Source of the DNA: Chitinophagales bacterium
GTDB lineage: Bacteria; Bacteroidota; Bacteroidia; Chitinophagales; BACL12
Assembly: GCA_014380545.1 (NCBI GenBank)
Contig: JACMJP010000192.1
Coordinates: forward strand, 1 to 41,954
Direction: 5' to 3'
DNA length: 41,954 nucleotides
The notes under the pieces were generated by a model. It worked only from the letters and a program-made list of their open reading frames with translations. It made no database searches and was not told the origin of the DNA. Positions 34,001 through 41,795 of the stretch are shown here, in pieces; the first letter of the stretch is position 1, and each line of letters begins with the position of its first letter. The position numbers were made by a program, and so were the translations under genes.

Positions 34001-34398
34001 CTTGCTTCAATAAGTTCTTTACTTGCAACGCTGTTTTCTGTTTCTTTTAATTGGAGTATGTTTAATAATTTATCTTCAACCTGGCTGAAATGTGCGCCAA
34101 TTATTTTTGCTGCTGTGGCATGATCAATTTGTTTACCGAGTTTAAAATATTTAAAAAGGGGAGTAAGAATCCAGAGAGAAATAAAAACAACACTTCCTGC
34201 AATGAAGCTGTAAAAAAGAATTTTTCTTACATCTGTAGAAAAATAAAAATTGTATTCAAGAAAACTAAAGACGAGGTATATGCTGATTACAACTGCGCCA
34301 AAAAATAATGCACCCCGAACAAGTTTATTCAAATAAAATTTTCTTGTGAAGGCATCAAGCTTTTGAATAAGAAGGCTATAATTTGAATTTGTTTCCAT
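31054..34398 (-). CDS. DUF4175 family membrane protein with long coiled coil
   Basis: A 1114-residue protein. Two membrane helices near the N-terminus (about 25-45 and 58-78) and a third at about 158-176 are followed by a beta-rich extracytoplasmic region (about 180-500). A very long Gln/Glu/Lys-rich coiled coil comes next (about 505-1080), with low-complexity stretches such as MQNQMQQMQMQQQQ, and a short C-terminal helix ends the protein. This is the DUF4175 architecture. Its role is unknown; the size and coiled coil suggest an envelope-spanning scaffold. It is the first gene of the operon, and only 4 bases separate it from the ATPase gene. Confidence 0.88.
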   Translation of the reverse strand: METNSNYSLLIQKLDAFTRKFYLNKLVRGALFFGAVVISIYLVFSFLEYNFYFSTDVRKILFYSFIAGSVVFISLWILTPLFKYFKLGKQIDHATAAKIIGAHFSQVEDKLLNILQLKETENSVASKELIEASINQKIETIKPVPFSLAINLNKNKKYLKYTLPPLAVLIFILFASPDILRDSNYRLLRNNTFFEKQAPFQFNISNKTLEVIQYNDYELNIKITGEALPDNVMVETSTGSYNMIKNSADEFSFTFNKVPSNTEFNLIANGFNSKEYTLEVIPKPAIINFDVRLNYPDYTRKKDEILKNAGDMIIPEGTDVSWIFNTENTELIDLIFPAEKTKATRDGKNNFSFSKKIFNNQLYKISIANNRIISNDTIQYSIDVIPDAYPQINVQQFADSTDDKFLFFAGEINDDYGFKNLQFHYLLEGTDVKGNTFTKKEGDEKISFINTSLKNPFNYAFDLHQYSLQPGDRVTYFFEVWDNDGVHGSKSTRSSALQYIVPTKEELEEIREESNEEIKNSLEDVLSELDAIKKETEEMQDKLLEKKELNWDDKKKLENLLQRQNNAQQQIEDLKKEFEKNLSMQKEYMEPNPEILEKQEQLQEMFEEVLTDEMKKLYEEIQKLLEELTKEQSLEQMQEMNMNNEQLEKELDRMLELFKQLEMEQKMQETVDKLNELAKEQENASEQTENKQSEKEQNIENQEDISKKFDEIQEDIDKLEEMNKELEDQKDLENTEQSEQQVEEEQQKASEQLQQSQKKQASQSQKNASQKMKEMAQNMQNQMQQMQMQQQQEDMNALRQLLDNLIKLSVDQESLMDELKNTKTNNPKYVDLMANQQKIKEDNKIVEDSLYALAKRVFQISSTITREMESVNNNIDKSLSQLSERSINQANMYQQLTMTSYNNLALLLDEVMQQMQQQMAQSMPGSQMCQKPGGESQLPSMGEMQKQLNEQLKKMKGEMENGQQKGSKEGMSKELAEMAAKQAAIRDALQQMAKELGGGNTEDGKLAKQLQQIAEKMDQTEEDIVNKLLSDEMLKRQQDILTRLLEAADSERERKTDNERQSNTAKEVNRELPPAIEEYIKKRNSEIDLFKTMSPELKPFYKNLVEEYFRSISK

Positions 34399-34506
34399 TT
34401 TGTTATTCTTATAAATTGTGTTCCGGGAATTTGTATATACAATAATAACGGGTTTTTAGTGCAAAGGATGCTTCTGTAACGGAATTTAACAGTGGGATGT
34501 TTCCGG

Positions 34507-34935
34507 TTATTCCTCTTCTTCCATGTCTTCCATAAGACCATCCATTTCTTTCATATAATCTTCACCCAATATTGCTTCTATTGTAAAATCTACCTTCCAC
34601 TCTTTTTCTATTTTCTTTACTTTATAAATCATTTCATCTCCATTTTCATCTCTTACATTTATTTCGGCCAAATCGTTATTAATGATCGTTTTTTCATGAA
34701 CTATGACGAATCGGTAGTTGTCGGAAGAATCTGGGGCCATTTCAGCGAATCCTATTATCATATCTAACAACTCTTCACTTTCAGGAGTAGCTAAAAATTT
34801 TGCTTTTTCCCAATCTCTGTCGTTAATGGCGTTCAGGAAGTTTGTAACTGTTTCTTCAGGGGTGCTTTTTTTAACATCAAAAGAGAAGGCTGTTAAACTT
34901 AAGAGGATAAAAAGTGGTGCTATGAGCTTTTTCAT
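34507..34935 (-). CDS. DUF4878-like secreted protein (paralogue of next gene)
   Basis: A 142-residue protein with a signal peptide (MKKLIAPLFILLSLTAFSF), and then TPEETVTNFLNAINDRDWEKAKFLATPESEELLDMI, typical of DUF4878/NTF2-like lipoproteins. An acidic C-terminus (MEEEE) closes it. It shares most of its pattern with the gene at 35051-35530 and is a tandem duplicate, but has lost the lipobox Cys. The start at 34935 begins the signal peptide; an ATG two codons earlier (34941) is also possible. Function unknown. Confidence 0.78.
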   Translation of the reverse strand: MKKLIAPLFILLSLTAFSFDVKKSTPEETVTNFLNAINDRDWEKAKFLATPESEELLDMIIGFAEMAPDSSDNYRFVIVHEKTIINNDLAEINVRDENGDEMIYKVKKIEKEWKVDFTIEAILGEDYMKEMDGLMEDMEEEE

Positions 34936-35000
34936 GATCAATTTTTATGTGTGCATGCTATGAACGTAAAAGTAGAGAGTTTATAATACAAATTCCATAA

Positions 35001-35032
35001 AAAAAACCCGCACAGAATTTCTGTGCGGGTTT
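35001..35032 (-). terminator. Intrinsic terminator after the DUF4878 lipoprotein gene
   Basis: AAACCCGCACAGA (35004-35016) pairs with TCTGTGCGGGTTT (35020-35032), and the minus strand runs into T's (34999-35006). Confidence 0.88.
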
Positions 35033-35050
35033 AAATTGTTTTAATAAGAT

Positions 35051-35530
35051 TTATTTGGGCATATCCATCATTGAAGTGTCGCCTTCAATTGTAATATCAT
35101 CACCCATATCTTCCATTCCTTTCATTGCATCGTCCATAACGTCTTCTACATTCATATCGCCCATAAGTGCTTCCATTGTAAAGTCAACTTTCCATTTGCC
35201 GTCTATTTTCTTTAATTTGTAAGCCATTTCCATTTCGTTGTCATCTTTAACGGTTACTTCTGCTGTTTCTCCTTCAATTTTTGTTTTGTCTTTTACAACA
35301 TCAAATTTCATGGTGGCAGTGCTATCAGGAGCATTTTCTGAAAATCCTTTGATCATTTCAAGCAGTGATTCGCTTTCGGGTGTTGCATATTTTTTTGCTT
35401 CATCCCATTTTTTATCATTTACAGCGCTTAAAAAACTTTTAACTGTTGCTTCAGGTGTACCGCTGCTTGCACATGAGGCAATAAAGAGTACCGCAAAGAT
35501 TGCGAGTACCGGAATAATTACTTTTTTCAT
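35051..35530 (-). CDS. DUF4878 lipoprotein
   Basis: A 159-residue lipoprotein: lipobox LFIASCASS (Cys at residue 20), and then TPEATVKSFLSAVNDKKWDEAKKYATPESESLLEMIKGF and YKLKKIDGKWKVDFTMEALMGD, which is the DUF4878 NTF2-like fold. The C-terminal tail is rich in Met, Asp and Glu. It is paralogous to the neighbour at 34507-34935, with the same order of motifs. Each has its own terminator or promoter, so they are expressed separately. Function unknown. Confidence 0.82.
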   Translation of the reverse strand: MKKVIIPVLAIFAVLFIASCASSGTPEATVKSFLSAVNDKKWDEAKKYATPESESLLEMIKGFSENAPDSTATMKFDVVKDKTKIEGETAEVTVKDDNEMEMAYKLKKIDGKWKVDFTMEALMGDMNVEDVMDDAMKGMEDMGDDITIEGDTSMMDMPK

Positions 35531-35557
35531 TTACGTTTTAATTTTTTTTTGAAGGTT

Positions 35558-35565
35558 CAAAGGTA
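35558..35565 (-). promoter_or_regulatory. -7 element TACCTTTG for the DUF4878 lipoprotein gene
   Basis: An exact TAnnTTTG match on the minus strand, about 28 bases before the ATG at 35530. The -33 element is not convincing. Confidence 0.5.
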
Positions 35566-35598
35566 TTACATTTAGCTTACAACCTCTAATTTAACTGA

Positions 35599-36003
35599 TT
35601 AGTTGGGTGCGGCAGGCGTAAAGCGAATCTCTTTTTTTGTTTTGAGTTCTGTGTCACAAAAATGAAAATCAACAGGTGCATTATTAAATACTTCGGCTGA
35701 TAACCTGCGGGTGTATTCTTCAGCAAGGGTTATAAAATTCGGGTCGTCTTCAACGCCGTCTTTTGATACCATGCGGAAAATATAGGTGCCGTTTGTTTTA
35801 TCTATTTGTATGGATATTTCCTGCCCGCTAAAAAATCCATCATCTACTAAAAAATTACCGAGCTTGGTGGCTTCTTCTTCGGTTAAATTTTCTGTGTAGT
35901 ATAATTCCCCCTCATTAAAAATGAGTTTTTTGCCGTAGTTATTGCATGCCGCAAGGCTAAAGAGGATGATAGATAAACAAATGGTTAGTTTAGGATTCTT
36001 CAT
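35599..36003 (-). CDS. Hypothetical lipoprotein
   Basis: A 134-residue protein with signal peptide and lipobox (SLAACNN, Cys at residue 20). The mature part is acidic: ELYYTENLTEEEATKLGNFLVDDGFFSG, QIDKTNGTYIFRMVSKDGVEDDP, then AEVFNNAPVDFHFCDTELKTKKEIRF. The family is not recognised. TACCTTTA (36025-36032, minus) is a near-consensus -7 element. It is divergent from the GNAT gene and just upstream of the DUF4878 genes, so all three may be small outer-membrane lipoproteins or secreted proteins of related use. Confidence 0.7.
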   Translation of the reverse strand: MKNPKLTICLSIILFSLAACNNYGKKLIFNEGELYYTENLTEEEATKLGNFLVDDGFFSGQEISIQIDKTNGTYIFRMVSKDGVEDDPNFITLAEEYTRRLSAEVFNNAPVDFHFCDTELKTKKEIRFTPAAPN

Positions 36004-36108
36004 AATTTTTATTTTTTAATGTGATAAAGGTAAAAGAAAACAGGTAAGCAAATAAAATATTTTGAGGGATGAAGTGCCATAAGAAAAACAGGTTAATTTA
36101 GATGGCAA

Positions 36109-36654
36109 ATGGGCATACATGAGTGGGCTGAAAAACTGGTACTTCTGCAAACTGCCCGTATAAGCATAAGAAAATTAATTTGTGCTGATGTGCAGGATTA
36201 TTTTATCATGTATAGTGATGCTGAGGCTATGCGCTACCGGGGGCAAATGCCCTTTGAGAAAATAGAAGATGCACAGGTTTCACTGAAGCAGGTGCAGGAT
36301 GACTGGTTTGCAAACATAAAGTTCAGGGTGGCGCTTGTGTTAAAAGAAAGCAATGCGCTCATTGGCACTTTTCTTATTAAAAGTATTGAGGAGGATAGTT
36401 GTGAGATTGGCTATTCTTTAGATAAAAACTACTGGAACCAGGGCATTATGACGGAGGTTTGCCGGGCGGTGGTTTCCTTTTTACTGGAAGAGGCTGAAAT
36501 GGAAACAATTTATGCGGTGGTAAGGGAAGGAAATGAAAGCTCGATGCGCCTTTTACAGAAACTACAATTTAAGCCGGCGGCACTGCAGTTAACCGGCGGC
36601 AAAAACATTTCATATTACTACAGGAAGAAGGAAAAAACGGCAGGTATGCATTGA
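36109..36654 (+). CDS. GNAT family N-acetyltransferase (RimJ/RimL type)
   Basis: A 181-residue acetyltransferase. LLQTARISIRKLICADVQDYFIMYSDAEAMRYRG is the RimJ-like N-terminus. The acetyl-CoA region is seen in CEIGYSLDKNYWNQGIMTEVCRAVVSFLLEE and AVVREGNESSMRLLQKLQFK. Substrate could be a ribosomal protein or a small amine; it cannot be told. The ATG at 36109 leaves only about 15 residues before the domain. Base composition is a little richer in G and C than that of its neighbours. Confidence 0.87.
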   Translation: MGIHEWAEKLVLLQTARISIRKLICADVQDYFIMYSDAEAMRYRGQMPFEKIEDAQVSLKQVQDDWFANIKFRVALVLKESNALIGTFLIKSIEEDSCEIGYSLDKNYWNQGIMTEVCRAVVSFLLEEAEMETIYAVVREGNESSMRLLQKLQFKPAALQLTGGKNISYYYRKKEKTAGMH

Positions 36655-36781
36655 AAGCGGCGCAGGCATTGACAGAATGGAGATCGGATAGGGCAATTTT
36701 GAAGTTTACGGACGTCATTTTGATTGTTATGGATACCATTTGTGTGAAAAATGATGACTTCCTTAAAAAATTGAATCGTAT

Positions 36782-36820
36782 AAAAAAAATAACGCCGCAC
36801 TGAGGAGTCTGTGCGGCGTT
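36782..36820 (-). terminator. Intrinsic terminator after the T9SS/dockerin-like gene
   Basis: AACGCCGCAC (36791-36800) pairs perfectly with GTGCGGCGTT (36811-36820); the minus strand continues into eight T's (36782-36789). Confidence 0.88.
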
Positions 36821-36845
36821 CCTATGAACCTGGCTTCTACAAACT

Positions 36846-39044
36846 TTATTGGATGATTATCTTTTTCAGTGTATTTCCCTCATTTGTGGTTACCTGAACA
36901 AAGTATTCACCCGCTGTTAAATTATCTACATTAACAATTTGCTTATTTACACTTCCTGTTGAAAAGGCATTTAAAATTCTGCCTGTAACATCAGAAATAA
37001 TTATTTCATTTATTAATAATGAAGATGACTCAATTGTAAATTCATTATTTGATACAATTGTTGGATAAACATTTACTGCAGATGCTAAAAGATCTTCAAC
37101 AGCAGATCCTTCTTCCACACCATAAGTTAATGCTTCGGCCGCAAGAGAAATTTCTTCACGGTTTAATTTTATTGCTTTTACCTCGCTGAATGCAAGAGTT
37201 ACTTCAGAGGCTTCTGTTTTTCCGGTTATGTTATCAATAACTACAACATCAAGGGTTCCTATTTCTCCATTGCCACCTGTATTTTCACGATCGGTGCGCA
37301 CAACGCCGGTAAATACCCGCATGTTATCAGCATCATTTACACTTAAATTGAGGCGGGTTTCTTCATTGGTGAACCAGCTATTTGTGTAATTTACTTTTAA
37401 GCTGGCAGCGTCAATATCTTCGCCTTCAACCGTAACTGTAAAACGCAAACCATAAATTTCATCTACCGAGTTTATGCCATCACCCAGCATAATTGGAATT
37501 TTATTTAACCCAATATGCAATATAGGTTCTGTTGGAGCAAAATATAGTGGAACATCACCGGCAGAAGTTTTTAATGCATTAAGCGGGTGATCTAAACCAA
37601 AATTATTTATTACCGCAGTTGTGTCATCATCATTAATAATTCCATCACCATTGCAGTCAGTCCATTTCAAATCATTAAGCACATACCAGAATATACTATC
37701 TTCTTCCATCCAAGCGCTGGAGAGTTTTGCTTCCCAGTCAATACCCATATCCATTCTTGAAGTACCTGTAGCCCCATAATTAATACCTATTTCAAAAAGA
37801 TCATCGGCAGTTGCATACATATCATTGTTTGCATCGCCGGGCCAAACACAATTCCAAATACATTCAGGTAATGATCCATCAGCATTTGACTTTAAAATCG
37901 TATATCGCTGGTTGCAATCTTCCATGTACTGGCGTCCTGCAATTACATATCCGCCATCAGCAGTTTGTGCTGCAGACCAAACTTCTAAGCCGTTTCCAAA
38001 TCCCCAATTACATCCCGGCAGAGGAATGAATATGGAATCCACTTCATTTCCATCTGCATCTGTTACCCAGCCATGTGAACTCTGATCACCATGATCCTGC
38101 GTCCATACAATATAGTTATCAGTTCCTAATTCAATAGCACCTGAACCTTCTTCCCAGGAAGCACCGTGATTGTAATATTTCACCCATTCGAGTGTTCCGT
38201 CAGAAGCAATTTTGCGCAATGAACCTGCATAAACAAATGCATCTGCTGATGAACCTGAAAGCAGATAGCCGCCATCAGAAGTTTTACTTAAGCCATCGTT
38301 CCATGTATTATTGTATTCCCAGATACCTGTTCCGTGAGGATAAGCCTGATCCCATTCCAAATTTAGTCCGCTGTCAAATTTATGAAGTGTTCTTGTGTCA
38401 TTGGTGCCTGCTGAAAAAGCAAAACCACCATCATCAGTAGAAACTATTCCTGATTCCTGGAAATCAAAATAACTCCAGCCCCATCCGCCTGTTGTATCAG
38501 CATCAAATGAAAAATTACTTAAAAGATCTCCGTCTTCCGAAATTTCAGAAAAATGATATTGAAGATCATCAGATAAACCTCCCAGAATAAATCTTCCATC
38601 AGATAGCTGAGTTATTTGACCGCCATAGTAATAAAAGAAACCTACTGTATTATACCAACTTTCATTTGTCCATTCAACAACACCATCATCATCTAATTTA
38701 TAAATAATAGGCCCGTCATAATTATAACCCATTAACACAACGGCACCGCCACCTGAAACAGGTAATATAGAACTTCCCTCCGCATATCCTGCAAAACCAA
38801 TAGGCGCAGCACCTTTCCAATCCAATGTTCCATCTGTATTTAGTTTTACAACATAATTTGATAGCACATCCGACCAATCAGCCATTTCGCCACCATAACC
38901 AACAGACCAAATACTACCGTCGGCAGCTTCAGATATATCTTCCATCCAGTGCCCATAGCCTGCATAGCCCCAGCTTTGAGCGAAAGAAAATTGTATGTTC
39001 ATCATGAGGAATGATGCGATAATAAGTGTAAATAGTTTTTTCAT
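36846..39044 (-). CDS. Secreted T9SS protein with dockerin-like calcium loops
   Basis: A 732-residue protein with a signal peptide (MKKLFTLIIASFLMMNIQFSFA). The N-terminal half holds repeated segments with TxDGGY/DGGF cores (for example QTADGGYVIAGRQYM, KTSDGGYLLSGS), a beta-propeller-like array. At about 395-490 two dockerin-like calcium loops appear: DANNDMYATADD and DCNGDGIINDDD. A beta domain follows, and a T9SS type A sorting domain (VYPTIVSN, ISDVTGRILN, LTAGEYFVQV) ends the protein. The start is set by the signal peptide; an in-frame ATG at 39092 was rejected. Surface or secreted; ligand unknown. Paralogue of the next gene. Confidence 0.85.
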   Translation of the reverse strand: MKKLFTLIIASFLMMNIQFSFAQSWGYAGYGHWMEDISEAADGSIWSVGYGGEMADWSDVLSNYVVKLNTDGTLDWKGAAPIGFAGYAEGSSILPVSGGGAVVLMGYNYDGPIIYKLDDDGVVEWTNESWYNTVGFFYYYGGQITQLSDGRFILGGLSDDLQYHFSEISEDGDLLSNFSFDADTTGGWGWSYFDFQESGIVSTDDGGFAFSAGTNDTRTLHKFDSGLNLEWDQAYPHGTGIWEYNNTWNDGLSKTSDGGYLLSGSSADAFVYAGSLRKIASDGTLEWVKYYNHGASWEEGSGAIELGTDNYIVWTQDHGDQSSHGWVTDADGNEVDSIFIPLPGCNWGFGNGLEVWSAAQTADGGYVIAGRQYMEDCNQRYTILKSNADGSLPECIWNCVWPGDANNDMYATADDLFEIGINYGATGTSRMDMGIDWEAKLSSAWMEEDSIFWYVLNDLKWTDCNGDGIINDDDTTAVINNFGLDHPLNALKTSAGDVPLYFAPTEPILHIGLNKIPIMLGDGINSVDEIYGLRFTVTVEGEDIDAASLKVNYTNSWFTNEETRLNLSVNDADNMRVFTGVVRTDRENTGGNGEIGTLDVVVIDNITGKTEASEVTLAFSEVKAIKLNREEISLAAEALTYGVEEGSAVEDLLASAVNVYPTIVSNNEFTIESSSLLINEIIISDVTGRILNAFSTGSVNKQIVNVDNLTAGEYFVQVTTNEGNTLKKIIIQ

Positions 39045-39218
39045 AATAGTAAAAGAGTTTATAAAGTTACAGAGACAATTATACAGATACAAAGGTTACG
39101 CAGCATTTGCTTAAAAGAAAGAACATTATTTTGGCGAAATAGGGCAATGCTCTATGTACTGGGAAATCAAGTGTTTGATTTTGTGCAGATTAAAACAACA
39201 ACTTTATAAATTATATAG

Positions 39219-39250
39219 AAAAATCGGTAATGACTTTTCAGCCATTACCG
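39219..39250 (-). terminator. Intrinsic terminator after the second T9SS/dockerin-like gene
   Basis: CGGTAATG (39225-39232) pairs with CATTACCG (39243-39250); the minus strand then reads ATTTTT. Confidence 0.75.
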
Positions 39251-39276
39251 TATTGTCTCTGTAACTCTCACCTGCT

Positions 39277-41556
39277 TTAGCGGGTTATGAGTAATTTTTG
39301 GGAGAGGATGGTATTGTTTGTTTGTATTTTTAATTCATAGATGCCATTTGGAAAATATGCTACTGATAATTTTCCAGAATTTATTTCTTCCTGTGAAAAT
39401 TGTTTTATTAATTTTCCGGTGAGATCATACAAATGAATAATGGGTGATGAGTAATCAGTATTATTTGTTTGGAGATAAATAAATTCACTGGCAGGGTTTG
39501 GATAAATAATAAAATTATTTTCAGTCGCATTATTATTTATTGATGTGAGCAAATGAAATGTATAATCACTTCCGCTTACTATTATCTCTTCTTCATTATT
39601 TTTTATTACACGGATATTATTAATTGAAATGGTTACTTCATCATCTGCTGTTTCCCTGAATAATTTTCCTGCGATATTATCAATCACTACAATTTGTAAT
39701 GTTCCAATTTGTCCGCCATCTTCCACATTTGTATGATCAGTTCTTGTAATGCCGGCATCTAATGTTTTTATTTCGGGAAATAATTTTTGCATCGTTAATA
39801 ATTCATCACTTGTTCCAATCCAGCAATCATCAAAATTCATTTCTAATGTCGTTGAATCAATTACTTCATCATCACTCCATGTAATGGAAAATTTAATTCC
39901 ATATAATTCAACAGGATCAATATCATCACCCAGCATAACCGGAATTTCAACTAAACCTAATGGTAAAGTATCTGATGGAGGTAATAAATATATTTCAGGG
40001 GATCCGCCGGTGGTTTTAAATGAATATATTTCATGTTCAAGTCCGTAATTTAAACTTATTGCAAGTGTATCATCATCATTAATAATCCCATCACCATTGC
40101 AATCAGCATATTTATAATTTGTTCCGTCTGCTAAAGTATCAGTCCATACATCAGCCGTGTGCGCATACCAGAAATTATCAGCAGATGTTCTTTCGGGTCC
40201 TATTGAGCTATAAGTAATTCCGAGTGTAAGCAGATCATCCATGTTTGCAATGCTATCGTTGTTTGCATCGCCGGGCCAGGTGCAGTTGAAGATGCAGGGG
40301 AGAGAGTCATCCGGAGATAATTTTATAACTGTGAGGTAAGTAGTGTCTTCAATCCAATCAACAGGATTTAATTTCATACTACCAAATAATAGAATATTGT
40401 TATCAATTGTACTTATAGAATTATAATTTTCTTCATATGGTTCTACAGGCAAATATTTAAATTGGGTTTGGAAATTTATTGAACCGTCTTCATGTAAGTG
40501 AAATAACTCGTAATATGAGAAAGGAATAGTAGTAGAATCCCGTGCGCTGCATAACAATATTATTGTTTCATCGGATTTTTCACATAAATCTATCGGCTCT
40601 GAGTAAGCAGAGGAGGTATTATAAGAATAATTCCATAAAGTATTTCCAAGGGTGTCAACTTTTATTAAATATACAATTGAGCTATCTGCATCAGGTTCAA
40701 CTAATGAATAAATTGGGGAATTTCCATAAAACAAATAATTACCATCTGAAAGGGAAAGAATTTTTTTAATATATACACTATCCGGAACTGAGTATATTTT
40801 GGACCAGGTATTTTCTAATTCAGAATTAAATCTACATAAAAATAAATCTGTCAAGTCATCGTTAAAATTTGCTCGTCCGCCTATTATAAAACCATTATCC
40901 GGCAGGTGAATTACATCACTTATGTCATCATCCGATTCATAAGGGTATCCAGTATAATCACTCACATCGTGCATTTCATCAAGCAAGATTTCACCTGTAG
41001 GGGATAACGTAGAAAAATTGAAAGCGGGATCTGCTGTATGATCAATTTTTCTGTCTGTATAAATAGAATTAAAGTTTCCATCATTATTTTCATAGGTAAA
41101 AACAAAAGGATCCGTAGATACCCAAAGGGCATAATCATCAAAGTATGAATCGGTTTGCCATATTTCATTTCCTTCAGAATCTATTTTACATAACCAAACA
41201 TCATGTGGAAGATTAGCCCCAATTAAGAAGCCGCCATCAGAAGTTAGTTCGATGCTTGTTGGATTTAATATTTTATAATCTCCCGAAACAGAATAGCCAA
41301 AATTATTTTCCCAAATCAAAGTTCCATCAATATCGAATTTTGCAACATATATTTTTCCCTCAATTCCGCTTTCCCAATTTTTGAATTTTCCACACATAAC
41401 AATTTTTCCATCGGCAGATATTGTAGAAATTGAAGCCTCCCCCCATCTGTAATCAGAAAGAGTCCCTTTCAAATAACTCCATCCCCATTGCCCAAACGTA
41501 TTTTCATAACCAAACATCAGGATAATAGAGATCAAAAGTATTTTCAATTGTTTCAT
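39277..41556 (-). CDS. Secreted T9SS protein with dockerin-like calcium loops (paralogue)
   Basis: A 759-residue protein with the same architecture as its downstream neighbour. It has a signal peptide (residues 1-22) and then WGWSYLKG; TSDGGFLIG and DNGFIIGGR repeats follow. Dockerin-like loops lie at about 420-505 (DANNDSIANMDD and DCNGDGIINDDD), and a T9SS type A domain (IIYPNPASEFIYLQ, LYDLTGKLIKQF, FPNGIYELKIQTNN) ends in SQKLLITR. The two share the phrase CxWPGDANND before the first loop. The tandem arrangement with a third related gene at the window edge suggests expansion by duplication. Function unknown; calcium-dependent surface interactions are possible. Confidence 0.85.
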   Translation of the reverse strand: MKQLKILLISIILMFGYENTFGQWGWSYLKGTLSDYRWGEASISTISADGKIVMCGKFKNWESGIEGKIYVAKFDIDGTLIWENNFGYSVSGDYKILNPTSIELTSDGGFLIGANLPHDVWLCKIDSEGNEIWQTDSYFDDYALWVSTDPFVFTYENNDGNFNSIYTDRKIDHTADPAFNFSTLSPTGEILLDEMHDVSDYTGYPYESDDDISDVIHLPDNGFIIGGRANFNDDLTDLFLCRFNSELENTWSKIYSVPDSVYIKKILSLSDGNYLFYGNSPIYSLVEPDADSSIVYLIKVDTLGNTLWNYSYNTSSAYSEPIDLCEKSDETIILLCSARDSTTIPFSYYELFHLHEDGSINFQTQFKYLPVEPYEENYNSISTIDNNILLFGSMKLNPVDWIEDTTYLTVIKLSPDDSLPCIFNCTWPGDANNDSIANMDDLLTLGITYSSIGPERTSADNFWYAHTADVWTDTLADGTNYKYADCNGDGIINDDDTLAISLNYGLEHEIYSFKTTGGSPEIYLLPPSDTLPLGLVEIPVMLGDDIDPVELYGIKFSITWSDDEVIDSTTLEMNFDDCWIGTSDELLTMQKLFPEIKTLDAGITRTDHTNVEDGGQIGTLQIVVIDNIAGKLFRETADDEVTISINNIRVIKNNEEEIIVSGSDYTFHLLTSINNNATENNFIIYPNPASEFIYLQTNNTDYSSPIIHLYDLTGKLIKQFSQEEINSGKLSVAYFPNGIYELKIQTNNTILSQKLLITR

Positions 41557-41733
41557 AGATTGTATTTCTTAAAGTTACAGTATTATTTCCGGGTATATTA
41601 ATACTGCAAATATCCGGTGGTTAACAGGGAATAAATAGAAGGCTATTTTAAATAAATAGGATTCAATAAAAGGAACACAATATCTAAAGCACTGAAATTC
41701 ATAGGTATAATTTTACTACCCTTGCAGTTTATA

Positions 41734-41764
41734 GAAAAAGAAATCCCGCCGAATGGGCGGGATT
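41734..41764 (-). terminator. Intrinsic terminator after the partial T9SS gene
   Basis: AATCCCGCC (41742-41750) pairs with GGCGGGATT (41756-41764) around a five-base loop; the minus strand then reads TCTTTTTC. Confidence 0.8.
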
Positions 41765-41795
41765 ATTCTTGTCTCTGTAACTCTATTACCTGTTT

